From contig CAYYQN010000004.1 in NCBI GenBank assembly GCA_964473865.1, positions 1 through 64,000 of the forward strand: a DNA stretch of 64,000 nucleotides. Direction: 5' to 3'. The first letter of the stretch is position 1, and the number at the start of each line of letters is the position of its first letter. Both the position numbers and the translations under genes were made by a program. Positions 34,117 through 42,273 of this stretch are shown piece after piece. This DNA comes from CAIMUX01 sp964473865. GTDB lineage: Bacteria; Eisenbacteria; RBG-16-71-46; CAIMUX01. A model generated the notes under the pieces. The model did not search any database. It saw only the letters and a program-made list of their open reading frames with translations, and was not told the DNA's origin.

Positions 34117-34224
34117 ATGCCGATGGCGAAGAAGGCTGCCAAGAAGGTCGCGAAGAAGGCCAAGAAGGCCGCCAAGAAGACCAAGAAGGTCGCGAAGAAG
34201 GCCAAGAAGGCCGCCAAGAAGTAG
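34117..34224 (+). CDS. 35-aa Lys-rich histone-H1-like peptide
   Basis: ATG 34117 is preceded by GGGAGGTGA, the strongest ribosome site in the window. The peptide opens MPMAKKAAKK and then consists of only Lys, Ala and Val with one Thr, repeating KKVAKKAKKAAKK twice. The DNA is an exact 39-bp duplication (34141-34179 and 34183-34221) separated by ACC. Similar (A/K)-rich tails occur in bacterial histone H1-like proteins such as chlamydial Hc2 and are DNA- or RNA-binding. It sits 29 bases after the response regulator and a hairpin follows, so both are probably one sigma54-driven transcript. Function not known. Confidence 0.75.
   Translation: MPMAKKAAKKVAKKAKKAAKKTKKVAKKAKKAAKK
34141..34221. repeat. 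Exact 39-bp direct repeat inside the Lys-rich peptide gene
   Basis: Copies 34141-34179 and 34183-34221 are identical at the DNA level, separated by one ACC codon, giving a 42-bp (14-codon) period. Identical synonymous codons argue for recent duplication rather than selection on composition alone. Confidence 0.9.
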
Positions 34225-34739
34225 GACCGCCTACCTCGGGCCTATGCTCCGGGGGCTGCTCTGGTTGGATTCCCGGCAGCCCCCTTGTCCGACTGACTAC
34301 AGCAGGGCTGACGGTGTTCGGACGACTCACAACAGGTCTTCCGTGTTCGCGATCGCAACCCTTCGCATGGGAGCTGCCGTCCGCTCATCGCATTGGCCGC
34401 CAGAACCCCGGCCGTCCGACTCGGATCTTGAGGGAAGACTCGGTCTTGGAGAAGTCTGCGTGCGGGGGGCAGGCAAAAAAGTTCCCCGCCACCACCGAGT
34501 CCTCAGCGCTCAGAGCCCCTAATTCAGGAAGCCCGCATAGAAATAGGGCTTGAAGTGCTGCGCCGACTCAAACGGGGCAGGGAACCGACTTCGCTACCAA
34601 GAACGACGTTAGACTTGTGCGCATTCCTCCGTCAAGTGGTTTTTCCACCAATATTCACGCGCGCAAGCTATGATGCACGACGCCTGCGGTTTCCCGCCGC
34701 GGGGGTTGTGCTTTTTGTCACAAGGGGCCAGGAGGCGAC
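34225..34739. other. Non-coding stretch between the peptide gene and galE
   Basis: About 515 bases with no gene I can support. It contains the terminator-like hairpin (34251-34284) and a second hairpin AAGCCC...GGGCTT (34530-34535 with 34547-34552). The 3' half, from about 34600, is more AT-rich than its surroundings and probably holds the galE promoter (a TATGAT at 34669-34674 has no clear -35). An unrecognised small RNA is possible. Confidence 0.4.
34251..34284 (+). terminator. Hairpin after the Lys-rich peptide gene
   Basis: GGGGGCTGC (34251-34259) pairs perfectly with GCAGCCCCC (34276-34284) around a 16-base loop, 27 bases after the peptide stop. Only TTGT follows, so it lacks a strong U-tract. 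Confidence 0.6.
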
Positions 34740-35726
34740 ATGGCGATCCTCGTGACCGGAGGGGGCGGCTACATCGGCAGCGTGATGGTCGAGGTCTTGC
34801 GCGAACGTGGAAAGGCCGTGGTGGTCGTGGACAATCTCTCGCGCGGCCACCGCGAGGCGGTGGACGATGACGTGCCGTTCCATGTGGGAGACGTCGCGGA
34901 CGGGTCGTTCCTGCGGGAGGTGTTTCGCGAGCATCCGATCGACGGCGTCTTCCACTTTGCGGCTTCCAGCCTGGTGGGCGAGTCGATGCAGGACGCGGGC
35001 GCCTACTTCCGGAACAACGTCGGCGGGCTGCTGCGGCTTCTCGAAGTGATGACGGAGTTCGGGACCAGCTGCTTCGTGCTCAGCTCGACCGCGGCGACCT
35101 ATGGCGAGCCCACCGAGATCCCGATCTCGGAGACCGCGCCCACCGTGCCGACCAACCCCTACGGCGAGTCGAAGCTGACGTGCGAGAGAATTCTCCGCTG
35201 GATGGGCCGCGTCCACGGTCTGCGCTGGGCCGCGCTTCGCTACTTCAACGCCGCCGGCGCCAGCCAGAGGCGAGGGGAGGATCACTTTCCCGAGACGCAT
35301 CTCTTGCCGCTGGCGATTGCCGCGGCCGCCGGTCGCCGTGGGCCGCTGCCGGTCTTCGGCCTCGACTATCCGACCCCGGACGGATCGTGCATCCGTGACT
35401 ATGTGCATGTCGAGGATCTGGCGGAGGCGCACCTGCTGGCTCTGGAACGGATGCCGGACCACCCCGCCGAAGTCTACAATCTCGGCAACGGGGAAGGATT
35501 CAGCGTGCTCGAAGTGCTCGACTCCGTGCGTCGCGCGACCGGTCGGCCGGTCCCCTGGGAATCCGCCCCCCGCCGTCCCGGGGATCCCGCGCGCCTCGTC
35601 GCGAGCAGCGAGAAGGCCCGCCGGGAGCTGGGCTGGATCCCACGTCGGGATCGGCTGGACGTGATCGTGGAGACCGCCTGGCGTTGGGCGGAGGCCCACC
35701 CGCGTGGATACGCCGACCGAGCCTGA
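34740..35726 (+). CDS. galE: UDP-glucose 4-epimerase
   Basis: 328 residues of the extended SDR fold: NAD motif TGGGGYIG at the N-terminus, SSTAATYG, the catalytic YGESK, and RYFNAAGA, all signatures of GalE, which interconverts UDP-glucose and UDP-galactose. The late IRDYVHVEDLAEAH and VYNLGNG motifs support this. Start ATG 34740 follows AGGAGG. The 3' end overlaps rarA by 23 bases. Confidence 0.93.
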   Translation: MAILVTGGGGYIGSVMVEVLRERGKAVVVVDNLSRGHREAVDDDVPFHVGDVADGSFLREVFREHPIDGVFHFAASSLVGESMQDAGAYFRNNVGGLLRLLEVMTEFGTSCFVLSSTAATYGEPTEIPISETAPTVPTNPYGESKLTCERILRWMGRVHGLRWAALRYFNAAGASQRRGEDHFPETHLLPLAIAAAAGRRGPLPVFGLDYPTPDGSCIRDYVHVEDLAEAHLLALERMPDHPAEVYNLGNGEGFSVLEVLDSVRRATGRPVPWESAPRRPGDPARLVASSEKARRELGWIPRRDRLDVIVETAWRWAEAHPRGYADRA

Positions 35727-37053
35727 TCCGCCCGTCCTGCGTCCGCTCGCGGACCGGCGCCGTCCCCGGACGCTCGCGGAAGTGCGCGGGCAGGCGCACC
35801 TGGTCGGGCCCGCGGGGCCGCTGCGGGTCTTCTACGAGCGGGGCGAAATCCCCTCGATGATCTTCTGGGGACCGCCCGGTTGCGGGAAGACCACGCTCGC
35901 CCGTATCCTGGGCAGCCACCCGGGCTATTTCCTGGAGCAGTTTTCAGCCGTGCTGGCGGGGGTCCGGGAAGTCCGCGCGGTCGTGGAACGGGCTCGCGCG
36001 CGGCGCGACACCGAAGGGCGGCGGACCATCCTGTTCGTGGACGAAATCCACCGTTTCAATCGAGCCCAGCAGGACGCCTTTCTTCCCCACGTGGAAACCG
36101 GCCTCATCGTGCTGATCGGCGCGACGACGGAGAACCCGTCCTTCGAGGTGAATTCGGCTCTGTTGTCTCGCTGCCGCGTCTACGTCCTGCGGCCCCTGGA
36201 TGCCGCGTCCTTGCGGGAGATCGCCGAAGCCGCGCTGACCGCCTCGCCGGAGGAAGGGGAGGGGGCCGCCCCCCTGCGCCTGGCCGACCCGGCGTGGTCG
36301 GTGGTGCTCGCCTTCGCGGATGGAGATGCCCGCAAGCTCCTCAATCTGATCGAAGCGCTGCGCGCCGCGCCGGTCGCCGGCGGCGAGGTCGGCGCAGAGG
36401 AGGTCGAGCGGGTCATCCAGTCGGGCGCGGCGGTGCGGCACGGCGCCGAGGACCATTTCGACTGGATTTCCGCGCTCCACAAGAGTCTGCGCGGAAGCGA
36501 CCCGCATGCCGGCGTCTACTGGTTGGCCCGCATGCTGGAGGCGGGAGAGGACCCGAAGTTCATCGTGCGGCGGCTGATCGTGTTCGCATCCGAGGACGTC
36601 GGCCTTGCGGATCCCGCGGCGCTGGTCTACGCCACGGCCGCCATGCAGGCGGTCGACTTCGTCGGCATGCCGGAGTGCCGGCTCGCCCTTTCCCAGTTGG
36701 TCCTCTACCTGGCGCTGGCGCCCAAGAGCAACTCAGCCTATACATCCTATAGCGAGGCTCAGGGGCAGGTCCGCGCGCGCGGAGCCCTGCCGGTCCCGCT
36801 GCGGATCCGGAATGCCCCCACCCGGCTGATGGGCGATCTGGGCTACGGCGCAGGCTACCTGTACCCCCACGACGCGCCCGGGCACTGGGTGGCGCAGTCC
36901 TATCTTCCGGAGGAGATCCTGCCGGAGCGTTTCTACCGCCCCTCGCGCCAGGGTCGAGAGGCGAGGATGGTGGAGGACCACCGGAAACGCACCCGCGACT
37001 TCTACAAGCTGCGCTCGAAGGACGTCGCCCCGCCGGAGCCCGAGGCTCCTTGA
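35704..37053 (+). CDS. rarA: Replication-associated recombination protein A (RarA/MgsA)
   Basis: 449 residues. AAA+ ATPase with Walker A WGPPGCGKTT (residues 55-64), Walker B ILFVDEIHRF and sensor motif IGATTENPSFEVNSALLSR, then the C-terminal tetramerisation region (EDVGLADP, YLALAPKSNSAYTSY, RNAPTRLMGDLGYGAGYLYPHD) unique to RarA. It acts at stalled replication forks and single-stranded gaps, binding SSB. The GTG start at 35704 lies inside the end of galE, with GGAGG 9 bases upstream. Confidence 0.94.
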   Translation: MDTPTEPDPPVLRPLADRRRPRTLAEVRGQAHLVGPAGPLRVFYERGEIPSMIFWGPPGCGKTTLARILGSHPGYFLEQFSAVLAGVREVRAVVERARARRDTEGRRTILFVDEIHRFNRAQQDAFLPHVETGLIVLIGATTENPSFEVNSALLSRCRVYVLRPLDAASLREIAEAALTASPEEGEGAAPLRLADPAWSVVLAFADGDARKLLNLIEALRAAPVAGGEVGAEEVERVIQSGAAVRHGAEDHFDWISALHKSLRGSDPHAGVYWLARMLEAGEDPKFIVRRLIVFASEDVGLADPAALVYATAAMQAVDFVGMPECRLALSQLVLYLALAPKSNSAYTSYSEAQGQVRARGALPVPLRIRNAPTRLMGDLGYGAGYLYPHDAPGHWVAQSYLPEEILPERFYRPSRQGREARMVEDHRKRTRDFYKLRSKDVAPPEPEAP

Positions 37054-37098
37054 CGCCGCGGCTCCCGATCGGCTAACGTCCCCGTTTTCGACCCGTTC

Positions 37099-37172
37099 GT
37101 CCCCATCGTCTAGTCGGCCTAGGACTCCGCCCTTTCAAGGCGGCAACACGGGTTCGAATCCCGTTGGGGACA
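37099..37172 (+). tRNA. tRNA-Glu (anticodon TTC)
   Basis: Full cloverleaf of 74 nt: acceptor GTCCCCA (37099-37105) with TGGGGAC (37165-37171), anticodon stem CCGCC/GGCGG with loop CTTTCAA giving anticodon TTC (37134-37136), and T-arm ACGGG-TTCGAAT-CCCGT. The discriminator is A37172; CCA is not encoded. Confidence 0.95.
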
Positions 37173-37193
37173 CAGAGACGGATAGAGATGTCG

Positions 37194-37227
37194 GGGGACG
37201 ACCGAAGACCGGGGACGACCGAAAACG
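37194..37227. repeat. Two 17-bp tandem repeats
   Basis: Units 37194-37210 and 37211-37227 share GGGGACGACCGAA and differ in the last few bases. They lie just after the tRNA and before the 24-bp array. Confidence 0.8.
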
Positions 37228-37236
37228 CAGACAGCG

Positions 37237-37308
37237 GGCGGTCCCCGAGAGCGGTCCAGGGGCGGTCCCCGTGAGCGGTCCAGGGGCGGTCCCCGAGAAC
37301 GGTCCAGG
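37237..37308. repeat. Three 24-bp tandem repeats
   Basis: Units at 37237-37260, 37261-37284 and 37285-37308 each read GGCGGTCCCCGNGANCGGTC plus CAGG, with one change per copy. Each unit is itself two 12-mers sharing CGGTCC, so the array has a 12-bp sub-period. Confidence 0.92.
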
Positions 37309-37633
37309 CCGCCCAGACAAAAAAGGAAAAGGGCGGCGGCGGCCCGGTCGATCCTCGTTGGTGGGGGGCGGAGGATCGCGGAGATCGGGTCGCCGCCGCA
37401 AGGTCTGGGACCGCAATCCCCTGACGACCTGTAGCGCCACCCCGGACGCGCGAGGCCTCCGGAGTGTGCAGGATCGTTCAGCAAGACAGCAGTGCCCAAG
37501 CCGGAATGCCCAAGCTCGGAGCCCGGGCGCCGCATCCTGCTGCGGCGCGGGGGTAACACGCGTACGAACACCGAGCCCGGGCCTCGGTTCCCAGGAAATG
37601 TTCGCGGCGGATGATCTCGGCCTTCGTTCGGCA

Positions 37634-37662
37634 TTGACCGGCGGCCGGCCGGTGGATAACCT
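37634..37662 (+). promoter_or_regulatory. Possible promoter for the L,D-transpeptidase gene
   Basis: TTGACC (37634-37639), 17 bases, TAACCT (37657-37662). The -35 is good and the -10 weak. The leader to 37738 would be about 70 nt. Confidence 0.4.
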
Positions 37663-37737
37663 GATGAACCCGAGGATGATGGGGAGGGAAGAGGCTCTTT
37701 GCAGGAAGCTCTTGAGGAGGCTTTGGGGGAGGATCGG

Positions 37738-38904
37738 ATGGTACGGGGACGGGGGGGGCGGCGTTGGCTGGCTCCGATGGTGCTTGCGGTTACGGCGGTC
37801 CTTTGCGGAACGGTCACCTGGCTCTGGATCAAGCGGGACCACCCGCCGATCCAGGCCCTGCTTGATGCCCGGATCTCGTTGAACGAGGCGCGGAGCACCT
37901 CGGACGAGGAGCCGGCCCGGCCGCTGCTCGACTCCGCGGATCGAAGTCTGGCGGATGCGCAGCGCGCGCTGGAGAGCGAGTATCGGAAGCTCGTGCTCTT
38001 CCGCCACTACGACCTGACGCGATACCACGCGGACCGGGCAGTGAAGCTCTGCGCGGAGGCCGTTGACGTCGCACGCACCGCGCGGCAGAACGCCGCGGTG
38101 GAAGGAGGCCGTCGGGTGGCCCTCCTGCGCCGGTCCCTGTCGACCACCCGGGGCCTGGTGGAGCGGCTCAATCTGCGGGGAGACGCCCTGGTCCGCCTCA
38201 GCTCCGCCGAGACCTACATCAATGCCGCGGACGCCCGGCTCATGGATCAGGAGGCGATCGAAGCGCGGGAGCTGCTCGATCGCGCCGAGGCCGAGATCGA
38301 GGAAGCGTCCGTTCATCTGCAGGCGCGGCTCACTCGCTTCCTGGAGCGTCGCCACGAGTGGAACACCTGGGTGCGCGAGACCTTGACCGCCTCGGCGCAG
38401 ACGAACGAGCCGATGGTGCTCATCGACAAGCTGAGCCAGGAGTGCCACATCCTTCGTCGCGGACGGGTGGTCGAGACGTTCCCGGTGGAAATGGGCAACT
38501 CCTGGATGGAGCGAAAGCTCACCGAAGGCGACCGGGCCACGCCGGAGGGGCGGTACCAGGTTTCGGCGCTCAAGGGAAACGGCAACAGCCGTTACTACAA
38601 GGCCGCTCTCCTCAGCTATCCGAACCAGGCCGATCGAGCTCGATTCGTGAAGGCCAAGCGGTCGGGCCAGATCTCCCGCGGAGCCCGTATCGGTGGGTTG
38701 ATCGAGATCCACGGAGAAGGCGGCCGAGGCAACAACTGGACCGCCGGCTGCGTGAGCCTGGCGAACTCCGACATGGACCGGCTGATGTCCTTCCTGCGCA
38801 CCGGCACTCCGGTGACCATCGTCGGGGTCTGGCAGGAGCCCACCTGGTTGGCATCCGGTGGTCTGTCCACCGGAGCGGCCTCGCGGATCGGTCGCGCCGA
38901 CTAG
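37738..38904 (+). CDS. L,D-transpeptidase (YkuD family)
   Basis: 388 residues. A membrane anchor (MVLAVTAVLCGTVTWLW) is followed by about 190 residues of helical, coiled-coil-like sequence and then the YkuD domain. The catalytic motif IEIHGEGG...NNWTAGCVSLAN supplies His and the nucleophile Cys338. Such enzymes make 3-3 cross-links in peptidoglycan or attach proteins to it. ATG 37738 has GGGGGAGG 5 bases upstream; a TTG at 37699 with its own GGAGGG site would add 13 residues. The long helical stalk before the domain is unusual and may set its distance from the membrane. Confidence 0.9.
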   Translation: MVRGRGGRRWLAPMVLAVTAVLCGTVTWLWIKRDHPPIQALLDARISLNEARSTSDEEPARPLLDSADRSLADAQRALESEYRKLVLFRHYDLTRYHADRAVKLCAEAVDVARTARQNAAVEGGRRVALLRRSLSTTRGLVERLNLRGDALVRLSSAETYINAADARLMDQEAIEARELLDRAEAEIEEASVHLQARLTRFLERRHEWNTWVRETLTASAQTNEPMVLIDKLSQECHILRRGRVVETFPVEMGNSWMERKLTEGDRATPEGRYQVSALKGNGNSRYYKAALLSYPNQADRARFVKAKRSGQISRGARIGGLIEIHGEGGRGNNWTAGCVSLANSDMDRLMSFLRTGTPVTIVGVWQEPTWLASGGLSTGAASRIGRAD

Positions 38905-38958
38905 GCTGCGCCGGCGCGCGGCCCGACGCGGGGCCCGGCGCAGGCGAGAGGGGACGTC

Positions 38959-41376
38959 ATGGATGGCAGAGGGCGCCGGTGGGCTTGGCTCGGAGCCGGC
39001 GTTCTCGTTGTGTCGGCCGGGCTCCTGGCGGAGCGAACCGCGCGTTCGTCCCTGGAGCGGCGCGCCCGCGAAGTGGACCTGATCGCGGCAGTCCGCGGAA
39101 TGGGCCTCGAGGGGCGGGTGTCCGTTCCCCAGTGGGAGCGCTCGAATCTGCGCTGGCTGCCGAGGCCGGCCTTGCGGATGCGCGGCGTGCACGCAACGGT
39201 TCTCTCCGGGCGTCCCGGCCCGGGCGCGGCATCCGGGCGGATCCGTTTCGAGTCGGTCGATCTGGTTCCGGCCTGGGGATTCCCGTTGCGGGGCGGCCTC
39301 GATCATGTCGAGGTCCGGGGCGGGGTCTTGGAGATCGGTCCTGATCTGCTGCCCCCGGTGCCGCGCGACTACGTCGATCCGATCTCCGGTGCCGTGCGGG
39401 CGATTCCCTGGAGTGCGCTCCTGCGCGTGATTCAAGAGGGTGGCGGAACCGCCTCGGCCTCACTCAATCCGGAAAAGAACCGGCCACGTCCCTTCATCCG
39501 CCGGGAGCCGGCGGTCGTGGCGCATGACCTTGAGATTCGACTCCCCGCGGCGCTGCTCCCGGCAGGCGAGTCCGTCCAGGTCGAAGAGGCGCGTCTCCTC
39601 GCCGAGGGCGACGATCTGGAGCTCGTGGGCGAACTGCGCGTGCGGGCGAGTCAAGGCGCGTGGTCTGTGCCGGTGCGGATCCTGCGCGCGCCGGGCGGAC
39701 TCGCCTCCGGCTACACCTGGGATGTCGCCCTTGGCTCCGATTCGTCCGGGATTCGCGTGCGGGCATCGGAACCGGGAAGCAGTGGGCCGCCGTCGTGGAC
39801 CGGGGACCTGCGCGATCCCCGGGGAACGGTGGCTCAGGCCCTTCTGGACGGGCGCGGAGGTCCGCTGGGCCGCCTGCGCTGGGAAGGCCCCTGGAGCGTG
39901 CAGGCGAGCGGCGATGGCTGGCGTCTGTCCGGAGTCCGGGAGGCAACGGTGAGCCTCCTGGGCGGGACGCTTTCCATGCCGGGGAGCGCGAAGTCGCGCA
40001 CCGAGGTGACGGGAACGGTCCGGATTCTGCCGGGGCGGGTCGACATTCCCCGTCTCGCGCTGAAGGGACGCACCCGGGACCAGGCGGACAGCGCCGAAGT
40101 CCAGCTGCACTGGGTCTCCACTACCAGCGGCCTCCACCTGACCGGCCGGCTGGCGGGGAGATTCGATCCGGGATGGGTCGGCATGCTCGGCGACGGGTGG
40201 CGTGCGGCCGGGTGGGTGGACGCCACGTTGTCATTCGAGGGCGTTCGCGAGTCGCGGGAGGGGCGATGGATTCTCGCGCCCCGCGGCCGCCTGGACGGAA
40301 CCATCGCGCAGTTCCGCGGGCCGTGGTTCGCCGACAGCCTGAAGCAAGGCAGCCTGGAGGCCTGGAGCACGCGCGACCGAATCGGGTTCGTGCTCGCCGG
40401 GATCTGGGGGAGCAGCACGTTCCGGCTCGAGGCGAGGGATCTCCCGTTGGCCGATCCGCGGAGGCCGGACTACGCCCGCGCGGAGACTCGATGGGGATTC
40501 AGCTCGCCATCGTGTCGGGTCGAGGACTTTCGGCTCGCGGCCGGCCGCTCCGCGCTCCCGGACGAGATTCCGTTCTGGCTGGCGCTGCCAGGCCGCGGCG
40601 AATTGCGGATCGACGATGGGAGTGTGGCGGGCGTGGCGTTCGATGGTCTCTCGATGACCGTGGATCGCCGAGGGAACCGCTTCGGGCTCGACCGACTTGA
40701 AGTGAACCTGGGGGGCGGCCGCATCACGGGAGGTTCCGGCGGGGGCCGGGGCGGCCGCGCCGGTGTGGTGATCGGCGAAGCGCGCCTCGAGGTCGACCAG
40801 GTGGACCTGCGGCAGCTGCGTTCGCTCCTGGTTCGGCTGGACCCGCGTCTGGCCCGGGGCGTCGAGGGCAAGCTCTCCGGATCGGCTCGACTTCGCTGGC
40901 CGAGCCTCGAAGCCTTCGACGGGGGACTGCAGCTTGACGGCTCGGTGCGGATCTCGGACGGGAGCCTCCGGGGCCTGCCGATCCAGGAGGAGTTGCGGCG
41001 CCGCACGCATCTGGACCGGTTGGAGGTCCTCTCCTTCGATCTCCTGGAAACGGACATTCGCCGTGATGCCGCGGCGCTCCAGTGGAATCGGTTTCGCCTC
41101 GAAGCGCCTCCCTGGCGCGCGGAGGGCGCGGGCCGGCTCGATGCCGGCGATTCACTGCGCTTCGTGCTGAGTGTGCGCACTCGCGGCGAAGACGGCGATG
41201 AGTGGGGTAGGCTGCTCTCTTCCCTGATCGGCGGCGAACACGCGGCGCTCTACGCCATCCTGACTGGGTCCTTGGACCGGCCCGGAGTGCAGGTGTTGTC
41301 CCGCGCCGGCTTCCTGCGTGAGCTCGACCGGCTCGGAGGGACACTGCCGACCGAGGCGACCGGCCCGCGCCGGTAG
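38959..41376 (+). CDS. AsmA-like / inter-membrane lipid transport-type protein
   Basis: 805 residues with an N-terminal membrane anchor (WAWLGAGVLVVSAGLLA) and a long periplasmic beta-rich body. The body has repeated strand patterns such as VEVRGGVLEIGPDLL, GRLDGTIAQFRGPW, SGSARLRWPSLEAFDGGLQLDGSVRISDGSLRGLP and a terminal LTGSLDRPGVQVL. This is the AsmA/YhdP/TamB style of hydrophobic-groove protein that bridges inner and outer membranes and carries phospholipid. Assignment to a particular subfamily is not possible by eye. It follows the transpeptidase gene by 54 bases on the same strand. Confidence 0.72.
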   Translation: MDGRGRRWAWLGAGVLVVSAGLLAERTARSSLERRAREVDLIAAVRGMGLEGRVSVPQWERSNLRWLPRPALRMRGVHATVLSGRPGPGAASGRIRFESVDLVPAWGFPLRGGLDHVEVRGGVLEIGPDLLPPVPRDYVDPISGAVRAIPWSALLRVIQEGGGTASASLNPEKNRPRPFIRREPAVVAHDLEIRLPAALLPAGESVQVEEARLLAEGDDLELVGELRVRASQGAWSVPVRILRAPGGLASGYTWDVALGSDSSGIRVRASEPGSSGPPSWTGDLRDPRGTVAQALLDGRGGPLGRLRWEGPWSVQASGDGWRLSGVREATVSLLGGTLSMPGSAKSRTEVTGTVRILPGRVDIPRLALKGRTRDQADSAEVQLHWVSTTSGLHLTGRLAGRFDPGWVGMLGDGWRAAGWVDATLSFEGVRESREGRWILAPRGRLDGTIAQFRGPWFADSLKQGSLEAWSTRDRIGFVLAGIWGSSTFRLEARDLPLADPRRPDYARAETRWGFSSPSCRVEDFRLAAGRSALPDEIPFWLALPGRGELRIDDGSVAGVAFDGLSMTVDRRGNRFGLDRLEVNLGGGRITGGSGGGRGGRAGVVIGEARLEVDQVDLRQLRSLLVRLDPRLARGVEGKLSGSARLRWPSLEAFDGGLQLDGSVRISDGSLRGLPIQEELRRRTHLDRLEVLSFDLLETDIRRDAAALQWNRFRLEAPPWRAEGAGRLDAGDSLRFVLSVRTRGEDGDEWGRLLSSLIGGEHAALYAILTGSLDRPGVQVLSRAGFLRELDRLGGTLPTEATGPRR

Positions 41377-41393
41377 CGGGTCCAGACCGCGGC

Positions 41394-42134
41394 TCAGGCC
41401 ACAGTGCGGCCGCCGTCCACCGTGAGAATCGTCCCGGTCACGAATGCGGCCCGGGTGAGGTACCGCACCGCCTCGGCCGCATCCGTCGGAGCGCCGATCC
41501 TCCGCAGGGGGGCGGCGACTCGGATCCGCTCGGCGAGCGCCTCCGGCGTTCCTTCCGGGAGCAGCACCGCGCCCAGCGCCACGCCGTTGACGCGGACTTC
41601 CGGAGCCAGCGCCCGGGCCAGCCCCAGCACTCCCGCGCGCAGGCCGGCCTTGGCGATGGTGTACGGGATCCGATCCACGTAGGGACGATCCACCGACCAG
41701 TCGAGCAGCGCCGTGATCGTGCTCTGGCCCCGGGTCTTCATGCGCATCCCGACCGAGCGGGCGAGCAGGAACGGCGACACCAGATTGACCCGCAGCGTCT
41801 CCTCGAAGCGATCCGGGACGACGTCTTCCAGCGGATCCCGCGGGTAGATCGCGGCGGAGAGGACCAGGGTCTCCAGCGGCCCCATTTCGCGCTCGACCGC
41901 CTCGGCGAGCGGCTCCATGGCGCGAGGGTCGGACAAGTCCGCCGCGAAGCAGGCCGCGCGGCCGGTGTCCCCGCTTTCCGCGCACAATCGCGCGGCCAGA
42001 GCTTCGGCTTCCGCGCGGTGACGGTGATAGTGCAACGCCACGCGGTAACCGTCGCCGGCGAGCATCTCGGATACGGCGCGCCCCAGGCGGATCCCCGCGC
42101 CGGTCACCAGGGCCAGCGGACTCGTCTCGCGCAT
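41394..42134 (-). CDS. Short-chain dehydrogenase/reductase (pteridine-reductase-like)
   Basis: 246 residues, classical SDR: cofactor motif TGAGIRLGRA at the N-terminus, catalytic pair Tyr158 and Lys162 in YTIAK, and the terminal VTGTILTVDGGRTV. The TGAGIRLG loop and ALHYHRHRAEAE recall FolM/pteridine reductases that use NADPH, but the substrate is not certain. Start ATG 42134 follows GGAGGAG; a longer start at 42170 would fall inside the promoter. It is divergent from the acyl-CoA dehydrogenase gene. Confidence 0.85.
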   Translation of the reverse strand: MRETSPLALVTGAGIRLGRAVSEMLAGDGYRVALHYHRHRAEAEALAARLCAESGDTGRAACFAADLSDPRAMEPLAEAVEREMGPLETLVLSAAIYPRDPLEDVVPDRFEETLRVNLVSPFLLARSVGMRMKTRGQSTITALLDWSVDRPYVDRIPYTIAKAGLRAGVLGLARALAPEVRVNGVALGAVLLPEGTPEALAERIRVAAPLRRIGAPTDAAEAVRYLTRAAFVTGTILTVDGGRTVA

Positions 42135-42170
42135 TTCTCCTCCGGGCGGCGTTTCCCTCCGCCGGACCAC

Positions 42171-42179
42171 ACTATACCA
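42171..42179 (-). promoter_or_regulatory. Extended -10 element for the SDR gene
   Basis: On the minus strand TGGTATAGT, an extended -10, with no good -35. Transcription would start near 42164. It is back to back with the acyl-CoA dehydrogenase promoter. Confidence 0.45.
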
Positions 42180-42193
42180 CCCGGGACCGCTCC

Positions 42194-42222
42194 TTGAGGT
42201 GCCGCGGAGGCGCCACTATACT
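42194..42222 (+). promoter_or_regulatory. Sigma70-type promoter for the acyl-CoA dehydrogenase gene
   Basis: TTGAGG (42194-42199), exactly 17 bases, TATACT (42217-42222), about 50 bases before ATG 42274. Confidence 0.7.
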
Positions 42223-42273
42223 GGGGACGCTGCCCGGTGGGTACGGGTGTCGAGGGGCGGATCAGGAGGGATC

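Larger units (their letters stand above)
37173..37737. other. Repeat-rich non-coding region downstream of tRNA-Glu
   Basis: About 565 bases with no convincing gene. It opens with short tandem repeats (37194-37227 and 37237-37308), contains a GCCGCA/TGCGGC hairpin near 37537, and ends with a possible promoter for the L,D-transpeptidase gene. No copy of the tRNA 3' end marking an integration site was found here. Confidence 0.5.

Noticed and set aside
34285..34739. Possible tmRNA, 6S or other structured RNA before galE
   Set aside because: No tmRNA tag frame, no T-arm-like end and only short hairpins could be found; left as unexplained non-coding.
37237..37308. Tandem repeats considered as a CRISPR array
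   Set aside because: Units are directly adjacent with no spacers, and no cas gene is present.
37099..37737. tRNA-Glu as an attachment site for an integrated element
   Set aside because: No integrase and no second copy of the tRNA 3' end were seen in the window.
37119..37898. Minus-strand frame covering tRNA-Glu and the tandem repeats
   Set aside because: Pro/Arg-rich composition, overlaps a tRNA, no ribosome site; the repeated peptide only mirrors the DNA repeat.
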